DNA of 64,000 nucleotides, taken from contig CAYRMD010000021.1 in NCBI GenBank assembly GCA_964425225.1, forward strand, positions 1 to 64,000. Direction: 5' to 3'. Positions 63,746-64,000 of the stretch are shown in pieces (the stretch's first letter is position 1; each line of letters starts with the position of its first letter). The stretch comes from BPJU01 sp964425225. GTDB lineage: Bacteria; Planctomycetota; Planctomycetia; Pirellulales; Pirellulaceae. A program made the position numbers and the translations under genes. The notes beneath the pieces were generated by a model, which made no database searches, was not told the DNA's origin, and worked only from the letters and a program-made list of their open reading frames with translations.

Positions 63746-64000
63746 ATGGCAAAGGTGCGACCACAATCGTTAGAGTATGTCGAACCGTTGGGGGCTCGGG
63801 TGCTCGTACGCAAAGACGAACCCAAGCGGGAAACCAAGGGCGGAATCGCGCTACCGGACCAGGCGGAGATCCCGACGATTACCGGCCGTATTGTCGCGAT
63901 TTCGGCTCAGGTTGAACACGACCCCGACCTACCAATTCGCCAATACGACAAGGTGTTGTTCCACCCGAAGAACGCCATTCCTGTAGACTTTGAATCGGAC
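63746..64000 (+). CDS. groES: Co-chaperonin GroES (truncated by the window edge)
   Basis: The first 85 codons are open to the window end. MAKVRPQSLEYVEPLGARVL, then VRKDEPKRETKGGIALPDQAE and TGRIVAIS, matching the GroES roof and mobile-loop region (GGI-LP). ATG 63746 has GGAGG 9 bases upstream. GroES caps the GroEL ring; groEL would be expected downstream, outside the window. The N-terminus is a few residues longer than E. coli GroES, and the spacing after TGRIVAIS (AQVEHDPDLPIRQYDKVLF) differs slightly. Confidence 0.88.
   Translation, partial: MAKVRPQSLEYVEPLGARVLVRKDEPKRETKGGIALPDQAEIPTITGRIVAISAQVEHDPDLPIRQYDKVLFHPKNAIPVDFESD

Overview
The window looks like a chromosomal piece of a planctomycete, probably of the Pirellulales. 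The evidence is the gene content: a b6-type cytochrome b carrying a C-terminal diheme cytochrome c, fused AroD-AroE, a GldA/GldFG-DUF4340 ABC cluster, a very long DUF4175-like membrane protein, PQQ-propeller and oxoprolinase genes, and an rplY-pth-rpsF-ssb block. Other planctomycete-like traits are loosely packed genes, frequent GTG/TTG starts and intergenic DNA rich in dispersed repeats. The assignment is inference; no rRNA or tRNA gene was found.

Layout. 0-0.76 kb: an octamer-repeat tract and the broken start of an IS1634-like transposase. 0.76-9.0 kb, minus strand: ggt, then larB-nnrD-ribF-nrnA with overlapping ends, then the Rieske/cytochrome b-c genes. 10.0-25.0 kb, plus strand: rpsO, pnp, a cytosolic histidine kinase with an NtrC-type regulator, mutL, aroDE, aroK, thrC, dapB, a small conserved protein, a DksA/TraR-type protein, lspA and an inositol-monophosphatase-family gene. 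A TlpA-like redoxin (minus) converges on the last of these, followed by a UPF0173 hydrolase and an exported protein. 28.3-30.9 kb is essentially gene-free and carries two copies of a ~370 bp dispersed element. 30.9-32.5 kb holds a UxaA-type dehydratase. 32.8-45.5 kb, plus strand: DUF4175-like giant, nadB, the GldA/GldFG/DUF4340 transporter set, and an MFS exporter that overlaps a convergent DinG-type helicase.

47.9-48.5 kb is a decayed Schlafen/AlbA_2 gene. 48.6-56.4 kb, minus strand, is a compact cluster of a PQQ propeller protein, a full-length 5-oxoprolinase/hydantoinase, a PaaK-like adenylating ligase and a cysteine-desulfurase-like enzyme. 57.1-59.5 kb carries dnaB and rplI (minus). 60.3-62.9 kb carries rplY, pth, rpsF and ssb (plus), followed by the start of groES at the right edge.

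The most unusual content is a family of ~365-376 bp intergenic elements (three full copies plus fragments). They end in a stem of phased 8-bp units of the CGCAAAGG/CGCAGAGG type. One copy and one octamer tract lie in the two gaps where the rplY-ssb block appears to have inverted relative to rplI-dnaB. The second candidate of interest is the oxoprolinase/adenylase/desulfurase cluster, whose gene overlaps suggest one uncharacterised pathway.
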